This document shows positions 38,674 to 49,768 of a stretch of DNA of 64,000 nt, in pieces. Origin of the DNA: Epiperipatus broadwayi (Eukaryota; Onychophora; Udeonychophora; Euonychophora; Peripatidae); NCBI GenBank assembly GCA_028023455.1, contig JAQFVV010000056.1:3472001-3536000 (forward strand), read 5' to 3'. Every line of letters begins with the position of its first letter. Position 1 is the stretch's first letter. The notes under the pieces were generated by a model, which was given only the letters and a program-made list of their open reading frames with translations, was not told the origin of the DNA and ran no database searches. Position numbers and translations under genes: made by a program.

Positions 38674-41662
38674 TAATACAAGCACTGATAAATGGTATAA
38701 TTTATTAATTTGCGTTTGTATTGGTGTGTATGTGTAGTAAATAAATTATATATTAAATCTTTTATGCTCTTTATTATACAATATATAAATTTATATTCAA
38801 ATATAACAAAAGTGGTTTTTGTACAATGTAATTTTGTATCTCTGATCCAAGTTTGAAGCCTTATTTTATAGACATAATTCTCAAAAGGTTTAATAATTTA
38901 TTAGTATGTTTATATTAGTATTAGTGTGTTTATGTTTGCTCTTGCATCGTGTTTGTATAACAAGTAATGATTTACATATATATGCGAGTACAAATTGTGA
39001 TGTGTAATATGTTACAGTGCGATTATATTTTTAAATCATTAATTTATTATAATTTTTTTATAATAAATTTTATTCCTCTATTGCATTAGCTTACAAGTTA
39101 AGTTTCAGGCATAAAAGTCCATTAGCTTGTTTACAGCTGTTTTTTAAATTTTGAAAGTTTAGCTTTCTATTGTTAAATTTCTTAACTTAGCACTTTTATC
39201 TTAGTAAGACAAAAGCCGATCCCGGAGCCTGATTCTTGAAAATTATCTTACGTCACACATACCTGATTTAATTTGTGTGAGACTCAAGCACAGAGTTTTA
39301 AAAATAAGTTTGTAAGAGACGATGTCAAGCTGCGATATTTCCTGAATAAATTAATTTTACTGGCATCTTCTTTAAAGTAATAAATCTTAAAAGTATAATT
39401 TGTTAATGGCTTTATGGTTTTGCACAGATCTAGGAAAAACCAAATTCAGTCTGCACAGATGACCATCCGATCCAGAAAATTGATAATTTTTTTAAAATTC
39501 TTAAAATATTGTTAAAAAATTACTTAAATAAATGCTAACTGTAATATGCATTAATATGTCTATTATTAAGGTTTGTGATTTATTATAATTCTTAGTTAGA
39601 GGGATAATCCCAAAGCCAAATGTAAAATATATATTTTTTAAAAATAAGTTAATTAGGTTTTTTATTTGTTGATACTCTATGAAATAGTGTTGAAAGTCAG
39701 AAGAGTTTTTTTTACATGTAGTGAAATTCATTTTTCCCTGCCATTTGAGATTTAGCAATATACTTATTAAATATAATTTTTTTAAATTATAATACTGATT
39801 TTTGAGATTTAGTATATACTGTAGAAAGACAGGAATAAGCTTTTGAAAGTAGCATTTATTATTTTTCTAATTATCACTAAGGAAATAGCGTTCAATTATC
39901 GCTATATATACCCAGGCTTTTGTAACTGTCATTTATGTTTTTTTTTTTTTTTAATGTATTGCAATTTATGTGAATACTTTGCCTTAACATACTTCAATTT
40001 TTTGAGATTTACTATTACATTGTTTAATTTATAGCGTTTTTGATTTTTCTAATTACATATAGTGCAATTCATTTTACAAGTATATCTCAAGAATAACTAT
40101 GAAAAGAAATGAAATCAACAAACATTCTAAAAATAGTCTGAACCACTAGGAAATACAGGCTATAAATTGAAAATAGTTCTGCTAAGAATTTCCTTATAAC
40201 TATCTTAATCAAATCTATGTGTACTGTTATATATATTGTGAACTTGTTTGATAAATAAATAGTTTGTTAATTAAACATTTTTGTTACATAAATATAGCCT
40301 CAGCACTTTATTCCTGATTTAATGTTCCTTCTATATGTGTGTGTTTCTGTGATTTTGAATGTGCATTTTCACAATTAAAAGAAATCAAATGTTTTCACCC
40401 AATGCTGTAATTTTGCTGTGAAGAATATAGATGACATTGTTTTTTCTTTTTAGGGCTATGGGTATAGTTGAAATACTTTGGTTGTTTATAATATTCACAC
40501 ATGCACTTACATATTTACTGCTATTTAATGATTTTTATTTTTAATTCCATTTACATACTTGGAAGACCAATGTATAATTGCATGAGGACAATCAGCACTC
40601 TGTTATATATCTGGAGCACCAATAAATAGCTTTTTATAAGAAGATAAAATTGCTTTTATTCATTCACATATAGCATTCTCTTACAATATTTATAAATGCA
40701 TAAGAATTAATATTATGCAGAACTTATGCTACATAAAAATGGTTTAATTTTAAATCAACTTATAATATATAAGGACTGAATTATTAATTAAAACATTTGA
40801 CAAATAATAATTTTATGGTTTTATGCATACTTCACTCTTTGAATAGGTTAGAGATCAAAGTAGCTAAAAAATAAACAAATATTTATAGTCTTTATTTAGT
40901 TTGACATTTATTTTGGCTAGTGAAAAATAAAAATAACTAACTATATAACACTTATCAATCCACATAAAACCAAATATGGCAAACAAAAAATAAAAATAAG
41001 AAGAAATACTATACTATAAAATAAATAAATGCTCCATATTTTAAATCCATTAAGAATAAGTACATTAAAGAACAAATATTATATTATTCAATTTATCCAA
41101 GCATGGAAATTTTTTAACTTATAAGAATTATTGTATTTTTATTTCATTTATTATTCAAGTATACTTTTAATAAAACAAAAATTTAAAAGAAATATAGATC
41201 AAATATAGTAATCACAAAAATAATTAGATTTTGAATATAAATGTTTTATAATCATGAAAGTAATTTTGAATACTGCAGTATTATTATTGTTGTTATAGTT
41301 TACTGTATAATGACATAAATACTGTACCAAATTCATTAAATATATATATTTAAAAACACCCATATAAATGGACAATTCAAAAAATACTGCAGAATGATCA
41401 AAGAGAGAATGAAAAAAAGAATGAAGTGTATAAAATAAGATCAAGGAAAGTTTAAATGTGATCAATTAAAAGAGAAAAAAACATTGATAAAATGTTAAAA
41501 TTTGATTATAATTGAAATAAAGTGAAAATTTGCATTATTTCTTTTTTTTTTACAGGTACAATTACTAAATATAACTTCATTTGGTAGCATGGTATAGTTG
41601 ATGTCTTTTGAGCAGAATTCATCAGATAATTTACTGTGAAATGTTAGTTTCTAAATATATAT
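38674..41662. other. No gene seen
   Basis: AT-rich. Frames at 39501-39758, 39843-40034 and 41199-41465 are hydrophobic low-complexity translations of AT DNA. Confidence 0.55.
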
Positions 41663-41666
41663 ATAC

Positions 41667-44600
41667 TGAAACAGTAAGGTCTGCTTTGCAGATCTTCGTT
41701 TCACCTTTTCTCACCTACTTCCTACCCTCATACCTTAGTTTGAACCCCAATCTATCGTAGTGTGTCTGCAATACACTTATATACCGAAAATCCCGCCTAA
41801 TTTTAAACCACGAGCACAATGCTCGTATTATATATATATCTTATTCCCAAATAAAATATTATGAATTATGGATTTGTTCACATAATTTACATTTATCAAA
41901 AAGTAAGTTATATAAGTCGTAATTGCGCACACACTATGATATCCATTTTAAAACATATCAAAATTATAAATTGTTAGTTATTTTGTTTGGATCTATTTAC
42001 AAATATATTACCGTCGTAATATATTTTGATTTAAAATAAAATTCATTTAGTAAATATTCGTTTAGTAGATAGATTCAAATATTACAATTTAAAATAAAAT
42101 AATTTTCGTTTTATTTAATAAAAATCATCCCAAATATTTCTGTTAAAATAAATGAGGGACAATAGTTTAATTATATAAGTTTATCTAAAAACAGCAGCTG
42201 TCCACTTAAGTTTTCTTTAATTAGTAGCAGTAATTTTAATTAAATCTAGTTTGTAATTCGAATGTCGACGGGAAGTTAACAAAAGAAATTAATTAATGTT
42301 GAATTCCTTTAGACATTCGGATAGATTTAATTACAGCAGATAAGTCCAATAATTTTGTACGCTCCAGGACAAATCTATTGTTAAATTTTACTATAAAAAG
42401 GATGTTTTTCTTTTGTTCTTTTCTAAGCTTCTAAAGAATTCTGAGTTGTAAAAAGGTTCTGAGTTATTCTAAGCTTTAAGTTTGGGTTGTTAAGGTTTGG
42501 GTTGTTTAAAATTTAATAATTTGCTAACCTTGACATGTCCGAGTAGAGGGCGTTAAGATGGCTATGTCCCCTCGGAATAGCCAGCCGCTGCTCCATACCA
42601 TCAGAAATTATCACACGGATCCCGGAACTGCTGCTGCCGCTGCCAAAATATGAACATTCCAGATTTTGCTGCTAAATTATAAAACCTGCCGAACATCTAC
42701 CTGCAAATGCTTCTCCAGAGGTAACCTAAATTAACCCAAGAGCTCTTGTGATTCCTAACTAACATGCTATAGCTATTTAACATTGTTTTCTTATATTTCA
42801 CAACTTCATTATGTATTTATTTCATGTATTTAAATATACTCAACATTTTGCTCTCTATCCTTGGGTTAATATTTTCTATTTATAAAGCTTTCTTTTATTT
42901 TATTATGATAATGTGTCAGAATCGTCTTTGACCGAGTGAACTATTCCCTCTATTGAAAGTAAGACGCCGCTATTAAGGCATATTTTAAATTTATAATTTT
43001 CCAATTTTATTATCTTGCAAATCACTCGTTCGAGGGCGATTCTTTTCTTTAATGTAATATAATCACATAGCTTGAAATCTAAATGTTATTGATTTTAATC
43101 TAATATACGAGTATGTGCGAAGTCAATGATTTAAATGTGTCCCTTAATGCATGATTGCATATATAAATCTATACTTACTTTTCAAACCCGCAAGCATGCA
43201 TTTTCCTATTTTAATTACCGTGTTCTACTTTCATTATAAAGTTCATCATTGACGTCGAGAATGTGCTGACCCTCTTAAATGAATTTCGGGGAATTTGATT
43301 GGGCATTTCTCTTAATCCAATTAAAACCCATTTAGTATGTTTTTATATACCCTAGTCTCGTATTGCTGGTACATGAATTGGTTGTTGAGACCGCCATGTT
43401 TTATTTTTCCAAGGATTCTTTACACGGCAAAGTCCGTTCTTTTCGCTTATTGCAAGTTTCCAATGATACCCCTTGGAATTAAACGCAATCGTCACACAGT
43501 CGCTAAGTTTCGGCTGTTCGTCAAAATACTTTTCTACGGGTTAGCGGCGAGATGCCCTCCGTAATTATTCCGGATCTTCAATATTGTTTCATTTTATATT
43601 TATTTTACAAAGCATCCGTGACTTAAACGAGTCACACCCTCCAACTTTATAAATTCACTATCATCAATACTGACCTCCCAATACAAATCTATTATTATTT
43701 AATTTCAAATATTGTCTTAAGCTTGTCTATTTACTCAAAGCACCTTGCACATGTTCCTATCTTGTCAAGCACATTATCGTAACGCTATTAGCCCGAGGAA
43801 TAGAATATATCACTGAATTAAAACCTTTTGTCATTACTGAAATATCAATGCCAACAATTATTTATATATAAGCAGACAGTGGAATAGAATATATCACTGT
43901 TTTAAAACCTTTTGTCATTACTGAAATATCAATAAATATATATATAACGCCACTGTCTGATTATATTACATTAAAGAAAAGAATCGCCCTCGAACGAGTG
44001 ATTTCAAGATAATAAAATTGAAAAAAATTTAAAATATGCCTTAATAGCGCGTCTTACTTTCAATAGAGGGAATAGTTCACTGGCAAAACGATTCTGACAC
44101 ATTATCATAATAAAATAAAAAGCTTTATAAATAGAAAATATTAACCCAAGGATAGAGAGCAAAATGTTGAGTATATTTAAATACATGAAATAAATACATA
44201 ATGAAGTTGTGAAATATAAGAAAACAATGTTAAATAGCTATAGCATGTTAGTTAGGAATCACAAGAGCTCTTGGGTTAATTTAGGTTACCTCTGGAGAAG
44301 CATTTGCAGGTAGATGTTCGGCAGGTTTTATAATTTAGCAGCAAAATCTGGAATGTTCATATTTTGGCAGCGGCAGCAGCAGTTCCGGGATCCGTGTGAT
44401 AATTTCTGATGGTATGGAGCAGCGGCTGGCTATTCCGAGCGGACATAGCCATCTTAAACGCCTCTACTCGGACATGTCAAGGTTAGCAAATTATTAGAAT
44501 TTTAGAACAACTCAGAAACCTTTAGACAACTCAGAATTCTTTAAAAGCTTAGAATAACTCAGAACCTTTTTACAACTCAGAATTCTTTAGAAGCTTAGAA

Positions 44601-45357
44601 AAGAACAAAAGAAAAACATCCTTTTTATAGTAAAATTTAACAATAGATTTGTCCTGGAGCGTACAAAATTATTGGACTTATCTGCTGTAATTAAATCTAT
44701 CCGAATGTCTAAAGGAATTCAACATTAATTAATTTCTTTTGTTAACTTCCCCGTCGACATTCGAATTACAAACTAGATTTAATTAAAATTACTGCTACTA
44801 ATTAAAGAAAACTTAAGTGGACAGCTGCTGTTTTTAGATAAACTTATATAATTAAACTATTGTGCCTCATTTATTTTAACAGAAATATTTGGGATGATTT
44901 TTATTAAATAAAACGAAAATTATTTTATTTTAAATTGTAATATTTGAATCTATCTACTAAACGAATATTTACTAAATGAATTTTATTTTAAACCAAAATA
45001 TATTACGACGGTAATATATTTGTAAATAGATCCAAACAAAATAACTAACAATTTATAATTTTGATATGTTTTAAAATGGATATCATAGTGTGTGCGCAAT
45101 TACGACTTATATAACTTACTTTTTGATAAATGTAAATTATGTGAACAAATCCATAATTCATAATATTTTATTTGGGAATAAGATATATATATATAATACG
45201 AGCATTGTGCTCGTGGTTTAAAATTAGGCGGGATTTTCGGTATATAAGTGTATTGCAGACACACTACGATAGATTGGGGTTCAAACTAAGGTATGAGGGT
45301 AGGAAGTAGGTGAGAAAAGGTGAAACGAAGATCTGCAAAGCAGACCTTACTGTTTCA
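41667..45357. mobile_element. 3.69-kb inverted-repeat element with 1.4-kb arms
   Basis: The left arm 41667-43064 and the right arm 43959-45357 are inverse complements of each other with few differences over 1.4 kb. The outermost bases are TGAAACAGTAAGGTCTGC and its complement. Homology stops abruptly at both ends, and ATAC stands next to each end (41663-41666, 45358-45361), a possible 4-bp target duplication. The element is CpG-retaining against CpG-poor flanks, which suggests a recent insertion. The 0.9-kb spacer has one 75-codon plus-strand frame (43337-43564) without recognisable motifs. Arms contain an AACTCAGAA-type short tandem repeat (44508-44605). Family unknown; a foldback-type DNA element is the best guess. 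Confidence 0.85.
43797..43935 (+). repeat. Direct repeat in the spacer of the 3.69-kb element
   Basis: A roughly 53-bp block beginning GGAATAGAATATATCACTG is present at 43797 and again at 43881 (84-bp period). CAGACAGTGG just before the second copy and CCACTGTCTG at 43950-43959 form a nested inverted repeat. Confidence 0.75.
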
Positions 45358-45464
45358 ATACATGCATAGTCAATTATCTAACAAAAAATGGATCCACCAT
45401 TCCATATTTCTTATTCTCTACAAACATAAAAAAAAAAAAACATAATTTAAGCATTTCTTAAGAT

Positions 45465-45758
45465 CAGTGGTAATCAATCTGGTCCCTATCGTTCCAGCTT
45501 TCATAATGCGCGGTAGGGATTTTGTCCGACACTGAAGCATTTTATTTTTTTAAAAATTTAATTGACTTTTTAAAAAAAATTCATAGAGATTTATATGCTT
45601 TAGCTTGCTGTAACTCTGCTTTATAAATTTTATTAAGTAAAGTTAATTTCCTACTTTATAAATCACCATTATTGTGGAACTGGTGGACAGTTAGAAAATT
45701 TTACTACTAACAGAGATACAAAAGTGGGCAGTAGGTATAAAAAGGTTGACTACTCCTG
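45465..45758. mobile_element. hAT MITE with 8-bp target duplication
   Basis: Ends CAGTGGTAATCAATCT and, on the other strand, CAGGAGTAGTCAACCT are imperfect inverted repeats typical of hAT. Flanks CTTAAGAT (45457-45464) and CTTAAAAT (45759-45766) form an 8-bp target duplication with one change. 294 bp, no coding content. It lies about 100 bp beyond the large inverted repeat. Confidence 0.82.
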
Positions 45759-45766
45759 CTTAAAAT

Positions 45767-47109
45767 TATCAAATAACTTCAATTTTTTATTTTACCCCTA
45801 TATAGTCACTTATAAAATTCATCCTTCTTAATTTCTCTACATACACAACCAATCTGACTTAACTTTTTTTTTTTAATCTTAGTTTTTTTAATTTATTTTT
45901 AAAACATTTACATTTCTAATTTTATCTTTCCAATAAATAAATCAACTTGATTTTCTTCTAAGCTTATAATATTAAACCTTAATTACTTTTGATTCTTTTC
46001 TTAATATTTTATCTAAATGATTAATTTCTACAAAGATACAATTTGACAAGCTTTTTAGATCCAACAAATATTTTGATTCAAACTTTTTAGAAACTAATGA
46101 GATTCACTGTTAGGTAATAAACAAAGAAAATAGATGAAAGCACTCTAGACAGAAAAAAGATAAAAATAAGAAAAAAATATATAAAGCTTCTACATTAAAA
46201 ATTGTTAGAGAGAATGTGAAATTCAGAATAGATTTCAACATAATCAATTAATGGGAAAAAATTATATATCATGAATAGAAATTACTTGTAAATTAATATG
46301 TCAGATAACTATAGAAAAATATGACAGACCATGAAAAAACAAAATATTTAAGTTAATTTACCTATGTGTAAGAGATAAAAGTCTTTGAAACAACTCAATG
46401 CAAGATGAAGGTATTCCAAAGATGAATACTGAAAAAAGCATTACTCATTAAATTAGTTAATTGCAAGATAATGAGGATTGAAGTTTACTTTTCTCAGTTC
46501 ATTCTCTACCTAAAAATATCAAGATAGTCTTAACTAATCATTAATTGGATTTATAGTTGGATTGGCTATGAGCTAATTTTTTTTTTTTTAAATCCTAGGT
46601 CCATAATTTGAAAAAAAATGTCTCTGTTTTACCTGACTAAAATTCAAGCCCCAAACTATGGGCTACAGTAGCTGAATGTGTTAAGTACTACATCAAAGGG
46701 CATTCTAAAGTCGAGTGTATGTATTTTTAAAAAAAAGTAGAATTTACCAAGCTAACTACATTCATTAGACTTGTCTTATAATCAATTTAAATTGTGTTTA
46801 TCTTTATTCTTGTTATTAGATGACATTAAAACATGTCATCTCATGATGATCATATGAAAAGTAGCCCATCTAATTATAAAATTTTCAACTTAGCATATAG
46901 AAGAAATTTAGAATAATTTTTCCTATACTATTGGAAAAATGTTTCATTATTAGCGCAAATATTATATCAATTGTAATTAACAGTTTGTTGTATTGTTGTT
47001 GCTAAATATAAATATTACTAATAAGACATTTAAAAAAAAATGTAAGAACAAATGTACATAAAAGAAAGAATACAAAAGAAAAAAAAAGAACGAAACCTAT
47101 TAATTAAGG
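45767..47109. other. No gene seen
   Basis: AT-rich spacer. 46620-46720 is slightly more complex but unassigned. Confidence 0.5.
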
Positions 47110-47122
47110 AATTTTTAGAGAA

Positions 47123-47228
47123 TAAACATCACATGACCACCCCCTCTTTATGCACAAGCCTTCTGGCATCCATTGATTATTCTAGCTTGCTGTGTGTGGC
47201 AATATGTATAGTGAGTTTTGCCTGTTTT
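47123..47228 (+). mobile_element. Short rearranged copy of the ribozyme repeat unit
   Basis: Begins with AAACATCACATGACCACC (the unit junction, minus orientation) and jumps to the opposite orientation at TTTATGCACAAGCC, continuing through GGCATCCATTGATTATTC to GTTTTGCCTGTTTT. The hammerhead portion is not included. Flanks AATTTTTAGAGAA (47110-47122) and AATTATTAGAGAA (47229-47241) look like a 13-bp target duplication with one mismatch. Confidence 0.72.
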
Positions 47229-47523
47229 AATTATTAGAGAAATAGTGAAATTCTGAATTACTTTTAGATGCAATCAATAGTTGACAAAGATTATACCTAT
47301 TTGTCCTTAAAATCTTTTAACAATTTCTTTATAAACCAGACAGTCTTCTGAAATATCTATTTCAGATTCACAAATTGACAACTTCTAAAGTTTCTTTTTT
47401 ATTAAAAAGAGATTTAACATCATACCTTTAATTTCTAATGATTAATATTTTACAACTGAAGTTTGATAAAATTGAAGTTTGATACCTATGTAATAAATAA
47501 TGGATTTTCTAAGACATTCTTAT

Positions 47524-47726
47524 TTAAGACTTAAAAAAAAGAAGACATTACAATATGGCTTTTCCACATCTACATATATTTGATAAATATATTTATTATA
47601 CATAGAAGCCATAATATCTGCTATATTTTGTTCCAAGCCTTCTTGCATAATCATATATTGCATTGTGTATAATAACTCAAATTTTATTTTGATTACAATA
47701 GAATACAATTTTTTACTAATCTGCAT
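47524..47726 (-). mobile_element. Possible LINE reverse-transcriptase scrap
   Basis: A 68-codon open minus-strand frame contains EGLEQNIADIMASMYNKY followed by QIYVDVEKPYCNVF. This resembles the segment between the two palm motifs of LINE reverse transcriptases (GVEEWIVRLVxxMYxxxxxxVRVxGExSxxFxV). No FADD box is near. Low confidence; a chance frame is possible. Confidence 0.35.
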
Positions 47727-47919
47727 TTATACACAACATGCACATATATACAACAGACACTTTATGTGTACAATAGGTATATATAAATTAAAATTATAAA
47801 CTAAATAAAATTAAAAAATACTACAATTATTAATAATAAATTGAGAGAGCACATTTACACATATGTTTAGTATGTGTGTGTGTATTTCATTTATTCTCAT
47901 TCACTTATTTTTAAAAATA

Positions 47920-47995
47920 AAATAAATAGTGAAGTATCACTTTCATCATAATTAAATATTTAATTATGATGAAAGTGATACTTCACTATTTATTT
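47920..47995. repeat. Perfect 76-bp palindrome
   Basis: 38-bp arms (left 47920-47957, right 47958-47995) are exact inverse complements with no spacer, centred on ATTAAATATTTAAT. The arms include GTGAAGTATCACTTTCAT. Confidence 0.95.
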
Positions 47996-48760
47996 CTTGC
48001 TAAAACATCATTACCCAATCAAAAATTTAAATTTCTTTCACTACATTTTATAAAATATAGATTTGTCATATTTTAAGTTAAATGTTGCCTGTAAAAACTA
48101 AACAAATTGTGATATTGTACTTAAAAGTGCTCACAAATACTGAATAAATATTGGGCAAAACTCTACCTTATCTACACATAAACATTTATATCCATTGATT
48201 ATGCCTTTAATCTTATATTAAAATCTATACTGAATTTCAATTATTCTCTCCTATATTGATCCTTCAAAAGGATTAAACGTCTTTTTTCATATTTTCAGCA
48301 TTTCTTTTATTTATTTTTCTTCTTAATGTTTTATTATAAGATTTACATTATATAGTAATAATGTAGATTGTGTTAGCAACAGTTGATTACAATACCATTC
48401 ATATGATTGCTGGATATATCAAACTATATAAATAAAAAAAAGAATATTTAAATCTAGATAATGTGAAAAGCATTTTCTATAAAATTAATTTTTTCTTACA
48501 ATAATTAAAACTGTTCAGAAGAAAAACAAGTTATTTTTTAATTTTATTTTAATACTATTTAAATCAAACCTGATGAATTAACTTTTTTTTTTTACTTTAA
48601 ATAATTTAATATTAATTGTTGATTTAATCAATATGATCAGTTTTGAAGTCATCCATAATATTTTCTGAGATCTCCTCTGCTAATCTTGCTATCTCACTTG
48701 ATTGTCTGATCATTATGAATATATTTGTTTTACATACACGTGTTTAAAATATGTGACAAA
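47996..48760. other. No gene seen
   Basis: AT-rich sequence between the palindrome and the ribozyme-repeat insertion, probably syntaxin-6 intron. Confidence 0.5.
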
Positions 48761-48772
48761 TAATATATGTAA
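48761..48772 (+). repeat. Target-site duplication, left copy
   Basis: TAATATATGTAA, repeated exactly at 49019-49030 after the inserted element. Confidence 0.8.
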
Positions 48773-49018
48773 TGCCACTCAGTGCCAGCCAGGGTAATCA
48801 ATGGATGCCAGATCCTAAGATCTAGGTGCAGTGCTCTCAGATCTAAGGCTCCTCAATGACGAAAGCTCAAGCCAGAAACTAGTCTGGGGATTTTATGCAC
48901 AAGCCTTCTGGCATCCATTGATTATTCTGGCTGGCACTGAGTGGCACTACTGTATGGAGAGTTTTGCCTGTTTTAATAACAGTTATGTGCAAGCATAAGA
49001 AATGGTGATCATGTGAAG
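48773..49018 (+). mobile_element. Rearranged copy of the ribozyme repeat with 12-bp target duplication
   Basis: Starts with an inverted piece of the unit (CACTCAGTGCCAGCCAGG...GGATGCCAG, about 48776-48811), then unit sequence in plus orientation with the remains of the hammerhead (about 48841-48890) and the unit end down to GTGATCATGTGAAG. The first piece is the inverse complement of 48901-48945, so the copy can fold on itself. TAATATATGTAA lies on both sides (48761-48772 and 49019-49030), a clean 12-bp target duplication. Confidence 0.82.
48841..48890 (+). ncRNA. Decayed hammerhead remnant
   Basis: Reads CTCA-ATGACGA-AAGCTCAAGCCA-GAAAC-TAGTC where an intact copy has CTCA-CTGATGA-TGGCCACAAGCCA-GAAAC-TAGTC. 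The first core base (C3) is A, stem II is damaged, and the outer stem I strand after CTGGGGA is missing. Inactive relative of the copies at 10.4-11.9 kb. Confidence 0.75.
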
Positions 49019-49030
49019 TAATATATGTAA
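49019..49030 (+). repeat. Target-site duplication, right copy
   Basis: TAATATATGTAA, the second copy of the 12-mer at 48761-48772. Confidence 0.8.
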
Positions 49031-49589
49031 CAACATATTTTGTAAAGATAAATGAATTATGTAAATTCATTTCTATAACTCATTTCATTTATAATAATAA
49101 GATAATAATTTTTTAGGTACTATTTATAATACAAATGTCCAACATAAATCCTAGCATTCTTAAATCATATAATGAGCTCATTTCATTAGATTGTTAAAAG
49201 AAACAACTATTATTACATAATTAATTCATAACTTAATACAACAATCAGAATAATCACATTCATTTCAATTCATCTGGTGCAGTAATAGAATGGCAAATTT
49301 TAGAGTTCATGATCCATAGACTGCAGACCAATCAATATCATTTCTAGTGCTTGAACTTATGAACTCCCAAGAAATAAACAATTATTTTATTTATCTGATT
49401 ATTTTTAAAGCCATTTTTTTTTCCAATTTTGGATTTAAATTATCAATAACAGAATGACATTCATATCTTCTTTCAAATAAAAATCAGATATCAATAACAT
49501 TTGATACTAAATGTAAATTTAAAAACTATATAACAAAATAAATTAAAGCTGTGACATATGCACACATATATACAGAAAATATTACTAAC
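49031..49589 (-). other. Intron 3' of the syntaxin-6 exon (start of intron)
   Basis: Begins (minus sense) with GTTAGTAATATT. AT-rich; no further exon recognised. Confidence 0.6.
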
Positions 49590-49768
49590 AAAGGATATTG
49601 ATAGTTTCTTCTAAATCTTCTAAATCCCACTCAATACTTCTGAGACTATTGCGAAGTTCATTGGTTGACCAATCAAATTCTTCTTTACTAAATGAATTGG
49701 AATCTTCCAATAATTCACTCCAACGCAGATAAAGATCTCTAGTTTTTGTAATTGCTTTTGTCACTTCA
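49590..49768 (-). CDS. STX6: Syntaxin-6 internal coding exon (N-terminal SNARE regulatory domain)
   Basis: Syntaxin-6 is a Qc-SNARE of the trans-Golgi network and endosomes. Read on the minus strand, the exon follows a good acceptor (pyrimidine-rich TTTATTTACAG) and ends at a GTTAGT donor. It starts with the last base of a split glycine codon and gives 59 uninterrupted codons starting EVTKAITKTRDLYLRWSEL and containing NELRNSLRSIEWDLEDL. That second string is nearly identical to the N-terminal three-helix region of animal syntaxin-6 (human residues about 12-70), and the entering phase matches the human split after VVKG. I did not find the first exon (MSxEDPFFVVKG) between 49769 and 64000, nor the next exon (NPxKF motif) below 49590. 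Either the flanking introns are very long or those exons were missed. Base composition is clearly less AT-rich than the flanks. Syntaxin-10 is the alternative name, but that paralogue is vertebrate-specific. The identification is firm; completeness of the gene is unknown. Confidence 0.95.

Noticed and set aside
45358-45361. LTR-type ends (TG...CA) of the 3.69-kb element taken as a retrotransposon
   Set aside because: The arms are inverted, not direct, repeats, so TG...CA follows automatically from the inverted arrangement and says nothing about LTRs.
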